In this document: piece after piece, positions 23,374 through 34,856 of the stretch | Numbering within the stretch: the stretch's first letter is position 1 | Layout: every line of letters starts with the position of its first letter | Assembly (NCBI GenBank): GCA_030789695.1 | Contig: JAULAV010003585.1 | Location: 1 to 64,000, forward strand | Reading direction: 5' to 3' | Source: Scilla litardierei | Lineage: Eukaryota; Streptophyta; Magnoliopsida; Asparagales; Asparagaceae | Length of the DNA: 64,000 nt | The notes under the pieces: model-generated | The model's input: only the letters and a program-made list of their open reading frames with translations | Told to the model about the DNA's origin: nothing | The model's database searches: none | Position numbers and translations under genes: made by a program

Positions 23374-25520
23374 TCAACCCTTGCATCCTTGCATCGGAAC
23401 TGTATCACCAGGGATCGTAGGATGTGCCTTTCATATTAGAGAACTACGAAAACAATTAATAGAAGTCAAAAATAAAAAGTGTGTAATAAATAAAATCTAA
23501 TATGAAAAGGCAAAAGTGTAACTTAAATATATTGCATAAGGGGACACCTCACCCTTTACTACATTTCCTCTAACCCGGCCTTAGATTGAGCGTGTAGGAA
23601 CATAAGCTATACAATGGTCGAAGAGGAGATAAGTGCGGGGTAATGGAATATTGGTCGATCGAGAAAGTGGCGCTCACGACACTACACGGTTCCTTGATTT
23701 GAGAATTTGTCAAGTTTATCCATGATTTTATATATACAACATATATACAAAAAGGAATTCTATACACTATATTATTTTTTTCCCTTTTTTCTTTTTCCTT
23801 TTTAGGATTTTTACTTGGGTTGTGTAAGGAGTGTTGGGTCGGTGAGTCCCATATCATCAGATGATCTCAGGGCACTGAGCCAAGACGGACCCCTCGGACC
23901 TACTAACTCAACCAAATGAAATCCTTGTTCATACGCACTCCCCCAAGCAAGGCCTTTTTACGCGAGGCCCCGACGGTTACTATTGTGGGGATCCTGTTAC
24001 TCAGCTTTGCTGGGGAACGGTGCGTAATATTTTTTGTTCACAATTTTTTTTCTTTTTGGTTTTTTTATTTTGAAAATCATGGGGTTAACTAGGCGGATTC
24101 AATCCTCGGTACTAGGTGAAGTGTGGTTATCCAAGTCTCGAGGGACTATAAGTCATTACACACGACTATCGGTTCTAGGGTCCACGCATAGAATGGGTTC
24201 CTAAGTGTCAATCTAGGTCGGTTTCAAGTACTCATATCTCAGGGGTTACCAGGACGGCCGAAGCTAGGGTATTGAAAGGGAATTGAGTTTAGACCACGAA
24301 CTATTCATAAATTCAAATTGACATAATGGAAGTCGAGCATTAAAGTTCGAAAAACGAATTTCAAATTCGAGATTCAGCGCATATAAAAAATCGTTTTCGA
24401 AAAATTCTCGAGGCGAATGCAAGTATATACAGATGCATGCATGAAGATGCAGGATGCATGATGCGAATGCAGATGTTTTTGGAGTTTTTGATTTTTTTTT
24501 CATTTTTTTGGCTTTTTGGATGCATGTAATAAATTTGAATGTGATACATATGAAAAAGAGAGAAAGATGGAAAATAAGAAAGAAAAAGTGAAAATAAAAC
24601 GAAAACGACGATAAAAGTGGGGAAATAAGAGGGAAAAAGAGAAAATAAGCGCGAAAAAGCTCCTCCCCCAAGCTAAACCAAGAGTTGTCCTCAACGCGAA
24701 TAAAACACAGAAAACAATCGTGAGAACAAAGAAGATTTGGGGAAGGAGACCAAGGAGCATCCCCCAAGCTATGTGAAACCGTGCCAGAGAATGATGCAAG
24801 TGTGGAATGCATGGGCTAAATGATGTGGGGCCAAAATGTGTAGCGCTCCTATCAGGCTGAGCCACTGTCAGGTGGTGGCTGGGTGTGTGTGGTGGGTGGA
24901 GTGAAAGGGACAACGGAATCAGCTGAGTGCTCAGCTGCCGTGTCAGCATGTGGTGGAAGTAGAGTGCTATGGATAGGCTCAGACTTGATGGGTGGGGATG
25001 GATGCGGAGATGGGGGTGGTCCAATCGCCGTCGGACGACGACGAGAGGATGATGACAGTGTCGTCATGTCGTGTAGAAGTGGAATGAGATGATGGTGAGT
25101 GTATGGGGGAGGGAATAGGAACGGACTCCGTGATGGGTGTAGGGGTGGTGTGTGTGATCATGGGGTCGGGATGAGGTGATGGTGGGGGTGGGGATGTGCT
25201 CGAGCTCTGGGTCAGGCTGTGGAGAGGGTGGTGGTGTGGTGAGACGTGGTGTGACGTCAGGTGGATCCTCGTGCACCAGAGGTGAGTGGGATGGGATGTG
25301 GACGTGCAGTGATGTGGAGGGAATATCTGTGGGTGTGGAAGTGGATGCGGGTGTCTGAGCAGTCTGAGTGGGGGGAGGTGGGTGGGGTGGAAGGCGGACA
25401 GGAAGGAGGTGAGGTACAGCAGCGGGTAGTGACCATGACTGTAGTGGTACTGATAGATCTGGTCGAACTGGGACTGGAGTGTCACCAGAGCGAGGGCCAG
25501 GCCGTCAAAGGAAGTGCGGA
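23374..25520. other. Athila-like 3' spacer, no recognisable gene
   Basis: Contains a polypyrimidine-rich stretch (23770-23820), the cccccaagcaaggcc motif at ~23940 and, at 24.85-25.5 kb, GT-rich simple sequence. The latter reads as His/Pro/Ser/Thr-rich on the minus strand in several overlapping frames and is probably the low-complexity tail of the env-like ORF. Confidence 0.45.
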
Positions 25521-25522
25521 AG

Positions 25523-27630
25523 TCAGAGAGTGTCTCTGACCTCAGTCAGGGTACTAACAGTGGAGTCTCTAAAGGATCTAAACTCCTCCTCCAAGCGAGC
25601 TAACTGCTCGGGACGGGGTCGTGGTGGTGGTGGTGGAGCACTGCTGAAACCCTCGACGCGGGGTCGAGATTTCCTATACTGCCACAGGGCGGCGATGACA
25701 ACGGGCTCAGGGATAGAAGAGGAGGAACCTGGAGTGTCAACGTGATCTCGGGTCTGGGGCTGGCGTGGGTCAATCACCTGAACCGAGGCCTGGACACCTA
25801 TAGCCAGGTCAGTGTCGGGTGAGAAGAACCACCTTAAAGTGGTGCCAGTTCCAAATAGCCCAGGGTTGGGTAGCCTAGTATATGGGTTGGAGGCAGGGCC
25901 ATAAAGCCAGCAGTAATGCTCTCGGTCTAGCGCTCGGATCATACGCATGTTCGTGAGCACCGAGAAGTCTATAGAGGTGCGACCGGGGATAAGAATCATG
26001 GTATCGGGAATTCTAAGGGAGACAGGAGCAAGTGTGGCAATGATGGTGATGAGTCCTCTGCAGCAGATAGGTGATATGGGGTCAGCTATAATATGGAGAA
26101 ACCTCTGCATAAGCCAAGCGTGCAGGAGAAACTAGGGGACCGTGACGTTGCCCTCGCGGAGGACACTGCCATGTGTAGCATACCACAGGAAAAAGAGCTC
26201 ATCCTGAGCGACCTGGCCAGTCTCGTATCGACAGAAAAGTTTGTTCGTGATAATGCGATGCATGACACGGAGGCCAGGATGTATGATGCTAGATGCCTTA
26301 GCTCGAGTCTTCAGGAAGACATCAAGCTGGGTGATCTGGAACCAAAAATGGTTCGCATCAAACTCTCAGGGGTAGGGGTGATTGGTATGGATGGCTATGG
26401 GCTCGAGTGCTCTGGGCCACCTAAAGAGCAGATTCAAGCAAGGTTTGAGGTATCGCCCGATACCTCTTGGTATCGGGCGTATCGGACCGGTACCGCCCAG
26501 TACCCGTCCGAAACGGCAGCAAAAAATCGGTATCGGCCGAAACCCTAGGGTTTCGGCCGGTTTCGGCCGGTTTCGGCCAGCAAATGGGTAAAAAACTGGC
26601 CAAAATCAAAAAAAAAGAGGAGGAAGAAGAAGAAACTGAAAAAAAAATCAAACTTACCGGACGCCGCTGCCTGCCGCCTGCCGCCTGCCGCCTGATGCCG
26701 CTGCTGTCGCTTCCGGGAGAGAACGAGAGAGAGGGGGGGACCGCGAGAGAGGGAGGAGGGGGGACCGAGAGAGAGAGCAGGGGGGAATAATGCGTGAGAG
26801 GGGGGAATATTATGAATGGTAAACTTGTAAATAAGTTAAATGTGTATAGGAAGATATTTTATGGCAACTTTGTAAATAAGTGATATGTGCACAAAGCAAA
26901 ATGGTAGGTACGCAAAGCAACTCCAAGGCAAACTTGCAAATAAGTGATACGTGCGCAAAGTAAAACGGTGGGTGTGCAAGGCAAAATTCTAGCTACTTTA
27001 GTTTTTTACATATCTGATAGATTTTATGTATTTAAAACTACCGATACTGACCAACCGAAACCCACGTCCAATACCGTCGAAACGGACGATACCGATACCG
27101 AAACTTAAATTTTCGAGAGAGCGATACCCTCTCCGAAACCGATACCTAAAACCTTGGATTCAAGTAGTCTTTGGAAAGACCATACTCCTTGTTCATGATC
27201 CTAAAGGAGAAACTTGGGGGTAAACTCTAAAGGTGGTTAGGAACTCTAGAATGGGTCTCCTATACGTCCTGGCCTCATATTGCAGAAATTCCTCCCAACC
27301 AAGATTTTGGAGGAGGGTGCTGACGATATCCAAGAGGCCTAAGGCAGAAAGAGCCGAGACACTAGGAAATTTAGTGGGGACGATCGCACGAGAGTTCATC
27401 GAGATGAACTTCGTGTGTTCGTCTTCACTAATGAAGTTGATGCCAAGTGTGTCTAACTGCGGGGCGGGGATTGGTTCACCGCCACTCTCCCGAATGGAAT
27501 GGATCCGGACAATATCGGCTTCGAAAGCCGTCGTCTTTTGACGCTTTTTCTTGCCTTGGGAGGGGCCAATGATCGTGCTCTTCTTTCTGCGCTCACGGGG
27601 AGGCATAGTGAGAGTGCATGAGAGATGCAA
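25523..27630 (-). pseudogene. Athila env-like ORF, split by a MITE and frameshifted
   Basis: The N-terminal part (27630-27193) starts MPPRERRKKS, is basic, and continues through FISMNSRAIVPTKF and LGWEEFLQYEA. A frame change near 27200 is followed by FRIMNKEYGLSKDYLNLLF, interrupted at codons around 27157 by a 718-bp MITE, resuming FRWPRALEPIAIH. The C-terminal part (26110-25523) reads PISPICCRGLITIIA and RALDREHYCWLYG, then a Pro-rich region and a short coiled-coil-like tail. This matches the Athila ORF-1/env-like family, whose function is unknown. The frameshift and insertion inactivate it. Confidence 0.75.
26439..27156. mobile_element. hAT-like non-autonomous DNA transposon, 718 bp
   Basis: Terminal inverted repeats: left CAAGGTTTGAGGTATCG, right read inward CAAGGTTTTAGGTATCG. 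Flanks 26431-26438 and 27157-27164 are a perfect 8-bp duplication (gattcaag), pointing to the hAT superfamily. Subterminal regions are packed with ggtatcgg/ccgatacc and ttcggccgg repeats; the middle contains CCTGCCG repeats. No transposase is encoded. Removing it with one target copy restores the env-like reading frame locally. Confidence 0.88.
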
Positions 27631-27639
27631 AGTGAATGC

Positions 27640-28600
27640 AATATGAGTGTGTGCAACTCACGCAAAAATCGACCGAATTTAGCGATAAAAATTCTAAAAT
27701 TAAAGAGATGAGGATCAAAGTTACCCAAAACGATGCTCCTCGCTGAAGTAGATGCTCGCAATGGTCATAGAGTAGTCCCCCAAGCTATTCCAAGCCAAAA
27801 GTTCCCTTGATCGCAGCCCGCATCGATTGGGGTTCTAAAACCCCTAAAAATCCGAATGCCTTAGGGTTGATTGAAACGAAAATGGGGTGAAGAGGGTGGA
27901 AAGGAGTTTGGATGAGGGCGATCGAGGGTTTGGGAGATGACTAGAAAGGGTTTTGGGATTTTGGGAGATGATTAGGAGAGGATCGCATCGTTTGGGAGAG
28001 AGGGGAAGTCGATCCGTTTCGAGTGAAAGTGAAGTGAACGGACCGTTTGGGGCTTTTATAGCTGAGATAAACATTTTACACGGGCCGCGTGGAAGATTAA
28101 CACGGCCGCATAAAATGTTTCGAGGGTACGGGTCGACACGGCCGCGTGGTCTGAACAAAACGGGCCGTGTAAGCTCTGGCCACTTGAAAGATGTTGTGTT
28201 GAAAATACAGAGAGTTTCGCGGCCCGCGTCATTTAGAATAACGTGGCCGCGTCGTTTTGTCCAAAAGGAGAAATCGACGCAGCCGCGTCGACTAAAGTGA
28301 CGCGGTCGCATAAGCTCTGAGAAAAAAAATTTCTTTTGGCCCAAATTCCAGAGACATTCGCGGGCCATGTTGATGGGTACGACGCGGGCGCGTCAAATAT
28401 CTCTTCCCAAGTCATTCACGAGGCCACGTAAATCATAATGCCGCGGCCGCGTGGGGTCCCTTCCTCCACTACTTCTCCGTCTTCTTCTTTCTCCTGCAAT
28501 CAAAGACTTGGTCAATTTCTTCGGGTTTTGGGGATTTATTAGAGGACAAAAATCTAAATTAATCTAATCTAAAATAAAGATGAAAATGAAATGGAAAATC
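27640..28600. repeat. palindrome-pair array inside the Athila-like element (internal copy)
   Basis: Between ~28075 and 28455 at least eleven variants of a GC-rich palindrome (consensus near ACGCGGCCGCGT) occur, mostly in pairs separated by ~10-16 bp. The same kind of array lies in this element's LTR at 32590-32945. Part of this stretch is read through by minus-strand frames, but they look like shadows of the repeat. Confidence 0.65.
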
Positions 28601-28609
28601 TAAGTAGAA

Positions 28610-28636
28610 AACGCTTGGGTTGCCTCCCAAGAAGCG
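28610..28636 (-). other. Athila/Tat post-pol motif
   Basis: Minus strand AGCGCTTCTTGGGAGGCAAC..., coding ALLGRQPK, is a recurrent sequence just downstream of pol in Athila/Tat elements. Here it follows the protease-side reading frame directly, marking the join left by loss of RT and integrase. Confidence 0.65.
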
Positions 28637-28676
28637 CTCGTTTTAAGTCGTGAGCTCGACTCCCTAATTGATTTCG

Positions 28677-29942
28677 TCATGGTGGTTTTAGGGTGGAGAG
28701 ATCCCAAATGCAGCCATCTCCATGATCTGCTTTGTTGTTCAGCTTCTTGTGGCCTTCCTCATGCTCCTTCTTGTCTACGAGATCTAGTGGGTACGATCGC
28801 GGTGGTTTCTCCTTCAGATTTATCTCAGCGATCTCTTCGCGATCCTCCATCGCTAGTTTCTTAAACTTGGCTTCACGCCCAATGGGGGGTTCATTGTTGT
28901 TACCCAGAAATAGTTCCTCCAAACTTGTCTCCTCGATTGCTTCTTCGAGTAGATCTACTTGGCCCTGATGACTAACTTTCGTGAAATTTCTCATCGATTT
29001 CTTAAGGTCGAATTCGACCTTCTCCTTTCTAACGTTGAGGGAGAGCCTCCCTCCTTTACATCAATGAGTACCCCGTTGTAGCTAGAAAGGGCTTAACTAG
29101 GATGATTGGGATGTGTGCGTCCTCCGGCATGTCCATGACGACAAAGTCGCATGGAACTAAAATTTTCCCAATCTTCACCGGCACGTCCTCTACTATCCCA
29201 AGGGGTATTTCACAGAGCGATCTACTAGCTGGAGTGACATGTTCATGGGTTGTAGCTCCCCGAGATTCAGCTTCTCACATATTCCGATGGGCATTAAGCT
29301 AACGCTAGCTCAGAAGTCGCAAAGGGCGCTCTTGACATCCAAATCTCCAATAGTGCACTGGATGGAAAAGCTCCCGGAATCCTCTAGTATTTCCACCATT
29401 TTTCTCTGAATGATGGCGCTACACTCTGCGGAGAGCACCACCTTCTCCCTCTTTTCGCGCTTTGTAATTATCTCCTTGAGGAACTTGGCGTATGCGGAGA
29501 TCTCAGAGATCGCGTCAAGAAAGGGGTTGGAAATGTTGAGTTGCTTCAAAAGATCGAAAAGCTTCCCGTACTTTTTATCCAATTTGGCTCTGGCCAATCT
29601 CGACGGAAATGGGACTCTCGACATATATGGCCTGAGAGGCTCGTCTGTGAGCTTCCCTAGCTCTTTCTCCGCTTGTTTCTCCTTGTTGGATTCGGGCTGC
29701 GGAGGCTCTACCTCACGCACAACTTCTCGGTTATCCTCGGCTTCGAGCTCAATACGAGCTTCTTCTTTTTCAGCTTCCTTCTCCGTAACGGGCATGGTGG
29801 GACCTTCAAACATCTTCACACTCCTCAATGTGAGCGCGTTCACATGCCCTCGGGGATTTTCTTCAACTTGCCCCGGCAGTTTCCCGTGTGCCTTGGAAAG
29901 CTGGGAGAGTTGATGCGCCATCTGCGCCATCGTGGTCTCCAT
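28677..29942 (-). pseudogene. Athila gag C-terminal/protease region
   Basis: The frame 29942-29310 starts METTMAQMAHQLSQLSKAHG and passes a Glu-rich linker, then PFPSRLARAKLDKKYGKL, LKQLNISNPFLDAI and IGDLDVKSALCDF, where a TGA replaces the Gly codon of the aspartic protease motif (D/N-x-GASVSLMP). Beyond the stop the frame continues ASVSLMPIGICEKL. The frame at 28994-28677 is Glu/Lys-rich. These are Athila gag-pro landmarks. The stop at the protease active-site glycine kills protease translation. Confidence 0.8.
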
Positions 29943-30069
29943 GGACTTTTAAGCAGTCGCCAGTTATTATGAGGTGGACGCAAGCTATTGCGTTGTCATC
30001 ATCAGCTGCTGGATAGAGGTTTGGAAGTAGTCATTCCTCTGGCCTTGAGTCCGGATATGACTCTCAATC

Positions 30070-31316
30070 AGCAATTCCTAGTTTGACTTTTGGATGGGGG
30101 TGCGTTCACCGAATGCCTCTGATTGAAGTTTTGAAATTGGGCTTGGGGAGCTGGAGCTTGGAGTTCCTGAGGTTGTTGAGGGTATGGTGGGGGAGCTAGC
30201 AATCCCGAAGTCCTGTATGAGAAGTTGGGGTGGTTCCTCCACCCTTGATTGTATGTGCCGGAGTATGGGTTGCTTGGTGGCCTCGGATTGTTCCCAAATA
30301 AGGTGTTCGCTTGTTCTATCGTCATATCCGGAATGATGAACATTCAGTGCCTTGGTGTCCTTGCACACCACACACCTCGCAAACTGCCGCCGTAGGAAGT
30401 TTAGCAGTACCAAGTCCAATAAGGGAAAGTTGTTTAGTTAGGGCATCAAACTTAGCGGAAAGTAATGATACCCCGTCAATGTCATATTTACCTCCCCTAG
30501 TGGAGGTGCTCCTCTCGTTGCGCTCCAAGAGTCGTTCTCGACCATCGCTTCAAGCAATCTCTTCGATTCGACCGGAGTCTTGCTCATTATAGCGCCATTA
30601 GCGGCGACATCTATAGATATCCTCACCGGCGGCGTTAGCCCGTTGTAGAAGGCCTGAATAAGTAGCCAATTCGGCACGCCGTGGTGGGGACAGACTCTTT
30701 GGAGGTTCTTGAACCTCTCCCAAGCTTCATACAAGGACTCTCGCTCCGACTACTTGAAGTTTGTGATTTCGTTGCGCAGCTTGACAGTCTTACCTGGATG
30801 AAAGTACTTTGTCAGAAAAGCAAGAGATAAAATGTCTCATGTAGTGAATGTATTGGGACTGTGACTCATGAGACAATCCTTGGCCTTATCCCTAAGTGAA
30901 AAAGGAAAAAGTCGTAGCCTGATGGCGGCGTCGGTGACGCCATTGATCTTCAACGTGTCCATCTTTTCTAGGAAAGTGTTCAGATGGTCATTAGGGTTCT
31001 CCATATGGGCTCCTGAGAATTGGTCCCTTTGCACGAAATCGACCAAAGATGGTTTGAGTTCGAAATTATTTGGCTCCACCGCCTGCCTTTTAACGCTAGA
31101 GGTCGACCTATTGTGAGGCATTGAGTAATCGAGGAGCGACCTAGCTTGCAGTGGTGGCGGTGGCGGCAGCGGTGGACCATTCTCGGGGTTGTGTATCTCG
31201 TCCATTATCTCGAGGGCTTCTCTGCTCCTCCTCTCGGTGTTAAGCCTTCTCGCGGTAGCTTCAATCTCTGGGTCTAGTAGACGCAAGTCTGCTATGCCTT
31301 GAGATCTCTTGTGCAT
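30070..31316 (-). pseudogene. Athila gag capsid and zinc-knuckle region
   Basis: Three frames in sequence. 31316-30837 contains FELKPSLVDFVQRDQFSG and NDHLNTFLEKMDTLKINGV. 30734-30438 contains YEAWERFKNLQRVCPHHGV and LLIQAFYNGL, the retrotransposon gag core. 30528-30322 contains a CCHC knuckle C-EV-C-GVQG-H-QGTE-C. Order and motifs are those of Athila gag. Frame breaks near 30840 and 30440 show decay. The core binds the element's RNA and assembles particles in active relatives. Confidence 0.85.
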
Positions 31317-31451
31317 GCAAAAAGTCTATACCAAAAGGAAACGTCGAAAGCACCAATGGGCAATGAAAGAGAAAAATATAAGCAAAATAAAACAAAAGAA
31401 AAAAGGCGTAATCTCCCTACAAAGACTAAAAACCAATATCAAATCGTACCT

Positions 31452-31467
31452 CCCGGCAACGGCACCA
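31452..31467 (-). promoter_or_regulatory. Athila-type primer-binding site
   Basis: Minus strand TGGTGCCGTTGCCGGG, a few bases inside the LTR end, matches the usual Athila primer site (TGGCGCCGTTGCCGGG) with one visible change. Confidence 0.8.
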
Positions 31468-31473
31468 AAAAGA

Positions 31474-33185
31474 TGATCGTGGCCCCCGAGTGGGGACCGA
31501 ACGATGCTAATAAAAACCGCAGCGCACGGATCGTGTGTAGTCACTTACGGGTCGAATACGAGAAAGCGGTCAATGAGTATTGGTTCCTATGGGTCTTCGA
31601 AAGATAGTTACGCGATAGTCACGGTGAATTGTTGGAGAATGGTAGAAAGATGTAAATAGGGGGTATAAGCTCTAGGGCGTGGGGAATCCCCGCCATTTGA
31701 CTAGTGTTAGGGTCGAATAAATAATCGACAGGTTGCCGGATTCATTGGGAATCGGGAGAGGTCGTATGACCTAAGAGCATTCACCTATCCCCCACTGTCG
31801 TGATCCATGATAGGTTATTACTTTATGTCATGTCCTACCCCCCGCTGTCGCATTGCAATGATAGGCCAACCCAACCTACACCGATGTCGGTGGTTCTCCG
31901 ATGCGTCGGTGTACGTCAGGCGCCTTACGCTCGACGAATATCCCCAATCTTCCTCCCGTCCACAGTGGCGTTCGGGGATTAGACCTACATTGGCAGAGCT
32001 CTAATCGATGCACGTTGGCGTATCAGTCACAACGATAGTATGGATCGTCATAGGGATCGAATCCCCGGGTCGGTCTCGACTTTTGATCGGCAGCCGATCC
32101 GATCGCCCCGAATGGATGGGGTTGAATCTACGGCAATAAGAATCGCCCCAATGTACCTCTAATCTCAACTACCCCAGCAACCCAATCGGTTATTTGGTTC
32201 AACCCATGGCCCCAATCCAATGGAGTTCATCACATTGTCCTAGATGAAAACTACTCACTACCCATTAGAATAGAGAGGGATTCTAGCCACGGGTAAGCGT
32301 CCAAAGCCATGGATTCAATCACAACAGCAATAGATGATGAAACAATCACAGCAATAACAAAGAGGGAAAATATCTATTAAAGAAACAAAGAGTGTTACAC
32401 TATTTAACGTTTAGAACAATAAAAATGACAGAATAAAAGAGTTATGAATCTTACAAAACAACCCAAAACCCTAGGAAAACTAGAAAAACTCCTGAAAATG
32501 AGATCATCCTCGCAGGGAGATGAGGGGACGATTATATACGCGCGCCCAAAAGACAGAAATACCCCCCCAGATTCGCCCTAAAAGTCATAGGAGAGGGGTT
32601 TGATGCGACCGCGTCAAGAAACGATGTGGTCGCGTCATTCCCAAAAGTAATGGGGATGGGGGCTAGGCCACACGGTCGCGTCAAATGAGACGCGGCCGCG
32701 TTGAAGGTCATGCGGTCGCGTCGTCTGTTGACGCGGCCGCGTGGTTTTGCTCTGGAAGTTGTAAGTTCACGGCCATGTACCCACGTTAACGCGGGCCGTG
32801 AAACTCTCTGGTCTTCATTCTTCTTCTTTACTCCAACAAATCTTCTGACGCGGCCGCTTGATTGGAATTAACGCGGCCGCATTAAAGTTTCTTCTTTGAC
32901 AGATTGACGCGACCGCATGGACATGATGGCGCGGCCGCGTGGATCTTTAGTCTTCACAAAAATGCTCCCCCTTGTGCAATCGACTCCCTGGCCTAGCTCC
33001 TTTTGCCTCTTTGCGCTTAGATCTCGCTATATGCTACCAAATTGATATACACCTCCTGCAAAGTATGTGAGAGACCACAAAGCAAAAGAAGAGAGAAAAC
33101 GGGGAAAACGGTAATAAATAAAGAATGAAAGAACGTAAAACGTGCATGAAAAAGGTGGAAAACTATATACAATAAACACTTATCA
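31474..33185 (-). repeat. 5' LTR of the Athila-like element
   Basis: About 1.71 kb, minus orientation, starting TGATAAGTGTTTATTG at 33185 and ending ...CACGATCA at 31474 beside the primer site. Its start resembles that of the solo LTR at 58049 (TGACGTGCGTTTATAT) and both share a GCAGGAG block further in, so they belong to related lineages. A palindrome array lies at 32590-32945. Confidence 0.75.
32590..32945. repeat. paired-palindrome array in the Athila-like LTR
   Basis: About a dozen variants of GCGGCCGC/GCGGTCGC cores, flanked by AC..GT, occur mostly in pairs 10-16 bp apart with longer gaps between pairs. Several are NotI-type GCGGCCGC cores. This is dense CpG palindromic sequence within an otherwise AT-balanced LTR. 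Confidence 0.75.
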
Positions 33186-33926
33186 GGAAACTATAGCATA
33201 TTTTAATAATTTTAGGTAATTATAGCATATTTAGTAATTCTACTTCAACAGGATATTATAGCATACTTATTATAGATTAAAATTTAAAAAAATTTACAAA
33301 GCATACTAAAGCATAATTTTACACCCATTCTCTGTTATTAAATAGATATACAAAAAAATTTCAAACCAAGATTAAGAACAATAGCCGTGTTGCTACATGA
33401 AAATGAAAAAAACAAAAGGCTTGGTGCTCAGGTCAGATCCAAGAAACAATAATCTTGTTGGATGTTACTATGGACAAAATGAAAAATAAAGATTAATGTT
33501 GGATTGTTGCTACAAGAAAATAAAAAAATGTTATCACTGCAAAAAAATGCAAGAAACACACATGTCGATTCCTTTGCCATCTTGATGTTGTTGCTTCCTC
33601 GACTTGCTCAACTTGATTGAGTCAAAACTGAGAGAGATTGTAGACGATAGGATTGTCTTACTTGAGTCGAGACTCGAGACTAAGGGCGGTCGTTGAGGAG
33701 AGCACACCTCACTTGAGACTAATAGAGATCGAAGAGGAGCGGACAACGATGCCTGATAACCGTGAGGCCAGTGGTCAAGATTGGAGTCGAAGAGGTTGAT
33801 AATGATCAATGAGTCAATGATCGCTCGAAAACGAATAGGAAATATGGATCGAAAAAATTAGGGTCTTTTTCTCTCTTGGCTCCGCTAATTATATAATTTT
33901 TAAATTGAAATGGGTTTTAGGTCGGG
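33186..33926. other. AT-rich spacer with tatagcata repeats
   Basis: The first 130 bases carry at least three copies of a tatagcata motif. The rest shows no coding content. It lies between the Athila-like LTR and the 3' end of the LINE. Confidence 0.4.
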
Positions 33927-34501
33927 TCAGATCCAATATTCATTGAATATGACTTGTGCACCCTTTAAAAAAGCAAATGTGGTCGATATTTCAAACCAAA
34001 ATATCAGTCGAAATATCAACTGCCAAACTGATATTACAGTGATACAAGGTTCGAAATCAAAACACAACAACCCATGGAATATCATGGTACGCATGCATTT
34101 TTGCAATATATCGACTGATATATTGGATATGAAACTGATATTTGAACTACTGATTTCAACATTCATATGTTCTATCTTTCTAACTAATGCATCAATAGGT
34201 TTTTGGCGTATATGGCCAAACCATTGCAAACGATGTTATCTCATTTTACCATCTTTATGGTTCACGCCTACTTTTCGCTCGAATATCCTCGTTTTTTACC
34301 TTATCTTTTCTAGTATTTCCATATATCCACTATAACATTTGCATTTCTACCATACGCATACTCTGTTCATGCCTCTGGATAATATCCATCATGCTCTTAG
34401 TAATAACCCAACCCTCTATACTATATAAGAAAGCTGGTCCAATCATCTTATAAAATTTACCCTTTAGCCATAACGCCAACACTCTATACTATATAACAAA
34501 G

Positions 34502-34797
34502 TGATGCGATTTGCTAGGGATTTGAAGATAAAAATGGGATTTTTATTGGAATTTCAGATCTCACAATTAAAAAGGAACACTAATACAATAATCTACTCGC
34601 TAACTAATAACTAAAAGACGATTCTTAATCTAGGGGGAAAAGCCGAAATCCTAATACAATTAATCTAAGGGATAAAATAAAATACTCTCTCAATTTTCGC
34701 ATAAGAATTAGGGCCGGCTCAACCCCCTTAAATAGCCAAACACCCCCCAAAAGTCATTTTACCCAAATGCCCCTCTTCCCAAATACCGGCCGCAACA
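34502..34797 (-). repeat. 3' LTR of the young gag-only element
   Basis: 296 bp. On the plus strand it starts TGATGCGATTTGC and ends CCGGCCGCAACA. It is identical to 36818-37113 except at one base (aatct versus aacct). Confidence 0.95.
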
Positions 34798-34815
34798 CTA
34801 CTCCGCCCCGGAAAA

Positions 34816-34837
34816 ACCACCTTGTCCTCAAGGTGGT
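34816..34837 (-). promoter_or_regulatory. hairpin before the polypurine tract (also codes HHLEDKV)
   Basis: A perfect 9-bp stem (ACCACCTTG pairing with CAAGGTGGT) with a 4-nt loop. It lies 18 nt before the 3' LTR on the element strand and is followed by a purine-rich GGGGCGGAGTAG. In one frame it encodes HHLEDKV, the last pol residues of the relatives. Related hairpins sit at the same place in the other family members. Confidence 0.7.
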
Positions 34838-34856
34838 GCGTGAAGGGTATGGTCAG

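Larger units (their letters stand above)
23374..33185 (-). mobile_element. Athila-like Ty3/gypsy element without RT and integrase
   Basis: In minus orientation the element reads: 5' LTR (33185-31474), primer site (31467-31452), gag (31316-30070), protease region (29942-28680), then directly a post-pol leader motif (ALLGRQPK, ~28640-28610) and an env-like Athila ORF region (27630-25500), ending in low-complexity and spacer DNA. RT, RNase H and integrase are absent between protease and ALLGRQPK. Repeated cccccaagct/aagcaagg motifs (23940, 24665, 24762, 27778) are typical spacer features of Athila elements. No 3' LTR is recognised, so the left border (~23.4 kb) is approximate. Confidence 0.8.

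Noticed and set aside
24264..25539. Cluster of overlapping open frames on both strands
   Set aside because: They come from GT-rich simple sequence in the Athila-like tail and give His/Pro/Ser- or Gly/Val-rich peptides without domain features.
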